Shown: piece after piece, positions 14,297 through 16,745 of the stretch | How the letters are laid out: every line of letters starts with the position of its first letter | Position numbering within the stretch: position 1 is the stretch's first letter | Assembly (NCBI GenBank): GCA_964405465.1 | Contig: CAYONZ010000068.1 | Span: 1-16,745, forward strand | Reading direction: 5' to 3' | DNA: 16,745 nt | Source: CAYONZ01 sp964405465 | GTDB taxonomy: Bacteria; Bdellovibrionota; Bdellovibrionia; Bdellovibrionales; JAMPXM01 | Translations under genes and position numbers: made by a program | Notes under the pieces: model-generated | What the model was told of the DNA's origin: nothing | The model's input: the letters and a program-made list of their open reading frames with translations, nothing else | Databases searched by the model: none

Positions 14297-16319
14297 TTAT
14301 CTTTCTGCCACCTTTTTGACCTGGGCAAAAGCATCGTCTTGAGCAATCTCAAATCCGTGAGCCGCATCTTTGAATACGACCTTCAGACCCATTGCTCGCA
14401 CTCTTTTGTTAGCGAAAATCTCGCGGTCGCGGAGTGTATCAGCAAGTGATCGCTTAAGCAGGGCGAGATCTTTGCTTGATACATTCTGCGCAAAATAAGG
14501 CGCCAGTTTCTTTGGCGTCAAACTTTCGATTTGCGCCAGGTATTTTTGGTGAGCTGCATCGGCAAAGGCACTGGCATTTTCAAAAGACGAAAACAGTTCT
14601 TTGATCAGCCTAGAAATTTCTTGATTAAAATTGTTCTCGAAATATTCGAGTTCATAGGCCTCGCGGCGCTGTTTTTCTGGCCACCCCGCAAGTGCTTCGC
14701 GGCGTGATTTTTCAAGGGCGGCTAGCTTTTCAATGCGCGTCTTTTTTGCGGCGTCCATTTCGACTTCAGGAAGTGGAGCAAGGTTGATTTGGGTTTGATA
14801 GATCTTGCGAAGACTCTTGAGTGGTAGGGTGCTCATATAAGCTTTGATTTGTTTTTCATAAGCAAACTGTGTGTAAATGAATTCTATCGCTGTGACAGGT
14901 TCAGTTGTGAACACATCTTGGTATTCGCTGTTACTGCCTTTGTCTTGAAGTTCGATCCAAGTTTTTTTCATGACGCCTTTCAGGCGAGTCCAGTAGGTGT
15001 TACCTTTGAGATAGGCATAAAGTCCGGTAAAAATCGTCGAGTGCTTCACTTCGTCTCCACGGATATTGGCAATGTAAGCCGCAAGATTTCCAGAAGCATG
15101 AGCGCCAGCCCAAAAATAGGTAGACGAGGCCGCCAATTCATTATTAGCCCTTGCCATAACATGAAAGTCGACATCTTTCGGGTTGAATGGATCGAGAGTT
15201 TTGTCGGCCCAAAACGGATTTGAATTTGGCAAAAGCATGCCGGCTAGGTTTTGCGCCGCTGTTCGAAGCATGCCTTCATGACGGTTTTCTTCAAAACACC
15301 AGGAGTTCGTGCACCAAAACTTAGATCCATTTTGTTTATGATATTCCGCTTGCTCATGAGATTTTCCCATGAATCTTTGGGCCTGAGGAAACAGCGTGAA
15401 AATATGTCCACTGGCATCGGAGTAATCATCGATTGGTGCTTCGATTTGTGAGGCCATCATCATGACCTTAATAAGTGCAAGCGGGTCGATGTTTTCTACA
15501 TCTTTTGGTTTGATCGCGCTGAGCGACCCTGTTGGAGATTCCCAAGACCTGAGACGCGAAGATTCGATTTTCAAGTTGAGATACCCATAGAAATCAAAAA
15601 GATTGGCATCTAATTCTGCTGGATGCATTTCGGTTGCTATCGTTGATTTGATTCTTTTCAGCGAAGTGCCGAGAGCTTTAATTTGCACCTTGAGTCGTTT
15701 AAAAAGACTTCCGAGTTTTTCAGTGCGACTGACTTTTTCTATGGCAAAAGACTCTGGGTTCGATTTCACCAGCTCCACCACTGGAGAAGTGTTTTGGGTA
15801 TTGCCAACTCTTTTGATCTGGGTGAGCTCGCCCAGGGGACGTCGATTGGTTTTTGGATCTTCCCAAAGGTTAAAAAGCAGCGGGCGAATTTCGCTTAAAG
15901 GTTTCTCTTGAGCAATGGCTTCGATGTAGCGAATAAAGTTAGGATTGGTGAGATAGGCCTGCATTTCAGGATCGGCGGCAATGAGTTTCTGCAATTCGGC
16001 ACTCGAACTTTCGTTTAAAGGAGCGACTTGTTTTGCGAGGACGGATAACTGGTTTGAGCGATCACTGGTGCTGACGGCATCAGCTGTGGATTTATTGTCG
16101 GCCACAGCCGTCTGTTTGTCATCACTGACAATAGTGGAGGCACATGTTGAGGGTTNNNNNNNNNNCAATGGCGTGGCCCTCAACTGGGGCCAGCAACCCA
16201 GTGGCTGTGGACATAGCGATCAAAAGCGCCAATGTGGCAGTGCGATTAAATGTGAAGGTATAGGGCTTGGCCCTATGGAAATTCTGTGATTGGTCTCGGC
16301 CAATTCGGTGTCCCCGCAT
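14297..16319 (-). CDS. predicted exported protein with acyl-ACP-desaturase-like di-iron domain (gap inside)
   Basis: About 670 residues once joined across the 10-N gap. ATG 16319 has AGGGGA 5 bases upstream and encodes a basic N-region, hydrophobic ATLALLIAMSTATGLLA and a cleavage site after EGHA. After the gap the frame shifts by one, so the literal sequence splits the gene; a real gap length divisible by three would restore it. Counting from codon 16183-16181, the middle part shows the six di-iron ligands of soluble acyl-ACP desaturases: E248 (QIEAPIDDY), E299-NR-H302 (FEENRHEGML), E349 (ANNELAAS) and E378-VK-H381 (GDEVKHSTIF). EENRH is the plant stearoyl-ACP desaturase motif. Flanks of about 235 residues before and 240 after, with coiled, charged C-terminal helices, are not recognised. 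Known family members are cytoplasmic or plastidial and use ACP and ferredoxin, so export is odd. A non-desaturase ferritin-like oxidase is possible. Confidence 0.72.
16156..16165. other. assembly gap of 10 N within a gene
   Basis: The gap separates signal-peptide codons (16319 frame) from the body of the di-iron protein. As written, the signal-peptide frame stops at 16122-16124 after seven residues, while the body frame runs on. The length 10 is therefore probably a placeholder. Confidence 0.9.
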
Positions 16320-16690
16320 GATTTTCCCCTGTAATTAAGTCGCACAATTAAGTCGAACATTTAAGTTATAGAACGCATGTCCCTTTCAATTTTGAACCTT
16401 AAACCCTTGAAGTTTTCGAAAAGATGAGCAAGGTCTATGCCCGAGATCATATCGCAAAATGCCTTGGAGAATGGCTTCAGCTTGAATTGGTTGGTGAATA
16501 GAAAGGGCTTGGGATCAATGCGACCACCGATGATGAAGAAAATCATGTGTCTGTCTAGGACTTTGACGAGAATCTACTTGAATTTATAGAGCCCATTCTT
16601 ATAGGGTTTGTCTTCATTTTGTCGGACGTGGCTAGTCTATATAAGCCTATGCATAGACGTTGCAGTTGCAGGCGTAAAAAGGAGAAAGAG
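16320..16690. other. 371-base divergent intergenic region
   Basis: It lies between the di-iron protein start (minus) and a new gene start (plus). It holds the 13-base tandem repeats at 16333-16371, a minus-strand TATAAC at 16366-16371 that could be a -10, a plus-strand TATAAG at 16640-16645 as possible -10 for the rightmost gene, and a 10-bp palindrome CTATGCATAG at 16647-16656. Small frames (16361-16546 minus, 61 codons; 16424-16501 plus, 25 codons) have no ribosome-binding site or family resemblance and are not called. Confidence 0.5.
16333..16371 (-). repeat. three 13-bp tandem direct repeats upstream of the di-iron gene
   Basis: On the plus strand the units are AATTAAGTCGCAC (16333-16345), AATTAAGTCGAAC (16346-16358; 12/13 identical) and the degenerate ATTTAAGTTATAG (16359-16371). 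They sit immediately upstream of the AGGGGA ribosome-binding site of the minus-strand di-iron gene, either as an operator array or in the 5' leader. Confidence 0.7.
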
Positions 16691-16745
16691 ATGGCGATTC
16701 AAGAGCTCAATGAACAAGAAATTCGCGAATGGACCCTCGAGCAAA
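16691..16745 (+). CDS. start of an unidentified gene (truncated by window end)
   Basis: ATG 16691 is preceded by AAAAAGGAG with a 6-base spacer, the best ribosome-binding site in this part of the window. Eighteen full codons are visible, reading MAIQELNEQEIREWTLEQ. This hydrophilic, Glu-rich start has no signal peptide or membrane segment so far. It is too short to assign a family. It is divergent from the di-iron protein gene and has a possible -10 (TATAAG) about 45 bases upstream of the start. Confidence 0.7.
   Translation, partial: MAIQELNEQEIREWTLEQ

Noticed and set aside
16260..16276. Perfect 7-bp hairpin with 3-base loop
   Set aside because: It lies inside the signal-peptide coding sequence with no T-run; probably coincidental, though it could slow early translation.
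16424..16501. 25-codon plus-strand frame in the same region
   Set aside because: Natural-looking codons but no proper ribosome-binding site and too short to judge.
16361..16546. 61-codon minus-strand frame upstream of the di-iron gene
   Set aside because: No ribosome-binding site, no motif, and it overlaps the tandem-repeat region.

Overview
The window looks like chromosomal DNA from a Gram-negative bacterium. Most genes are housekeeping or metabolic. Several encode exported proteins of unknown function, and GTG and TTG starts are used freely. The mix (secreted hypothetical proteins with Cys-rich or Pro-rich tails, a DUF2252-like exported protein, an LdhA-type D-lactate dehydrogenase) fits Bdellovibrionota or related predatory or environmental lineages, but that placement is inference and no marker gene proves it. 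Two runs of N (10962-11061, 100 bases; 16156-16165, 10 bases) show a draft assembly, and both interrupt genes. No CRISPR array, insertion sequence, rRNA or tRNA gene was seen.

Layout. 1-2265 (+): a tRNA-centred run with the end of methionyl-tRNA synthetase, a SpoU/TrmH-family RNA methyltransferase starting at the metG stop, and an overlapping TrmO-type tRNA methyltransferase. 2533-4008 (+): an exported DUF2252-like (kinase-like fold) protein. 4065-8176 (-): a short-chain dehydrogenase, then a tight three-gene unit, transcribed terC(DUF475) > membrane fatty acid desaturase > ldhA. It is driven by a near-consensus promoter so close to the terC ATG that the mRNA is probably leaderless. 8306-9043 (+): an exported hypothetical protein with a 12-bp tandem duplication in its signal peptide. 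9436-10961 (+): a Tat-exported berberine-bridge-type FAD oxidoreductase cut by the first gap. 11089-12159: a divergent pair, a UPF0016/GDT1-type Mn/Ca transporter (-) and a YkgJ-type Cys-cluster protein (+). 12359-12982 (+): a Cys- and Pro-rich exported protein behind a structured leader, followed by a strong intrinsic terminator. 13190-16319 (-): a zinc-free MDR quinone oxidoreductase preceded in the same direction by a large protein with all six di-iron ligands of soluble acyl-ACP desaturases and, unusually, a predicted signal peptide. 16691-end (+): the first 18 codons of another gene.

How the parts relate. Two unrelated desaturase-type di-iron families (membrane His-box and soluble ferritin-like) lie in one window, as do two membrane families linked to metal export (TerC/DUF475 and GDT1). 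This could reflect lipid modification and metal handling, but only the terC-desaturase-ldhA unit and the acyl-ACP-desaturase-like/MDR pair are close enough to argue for co-transcription. The observation most worth following is the apparently exported acyl-ACP-desaturase-like protein, whose signal peptide is hidden by an assembly gap of the wrong length.
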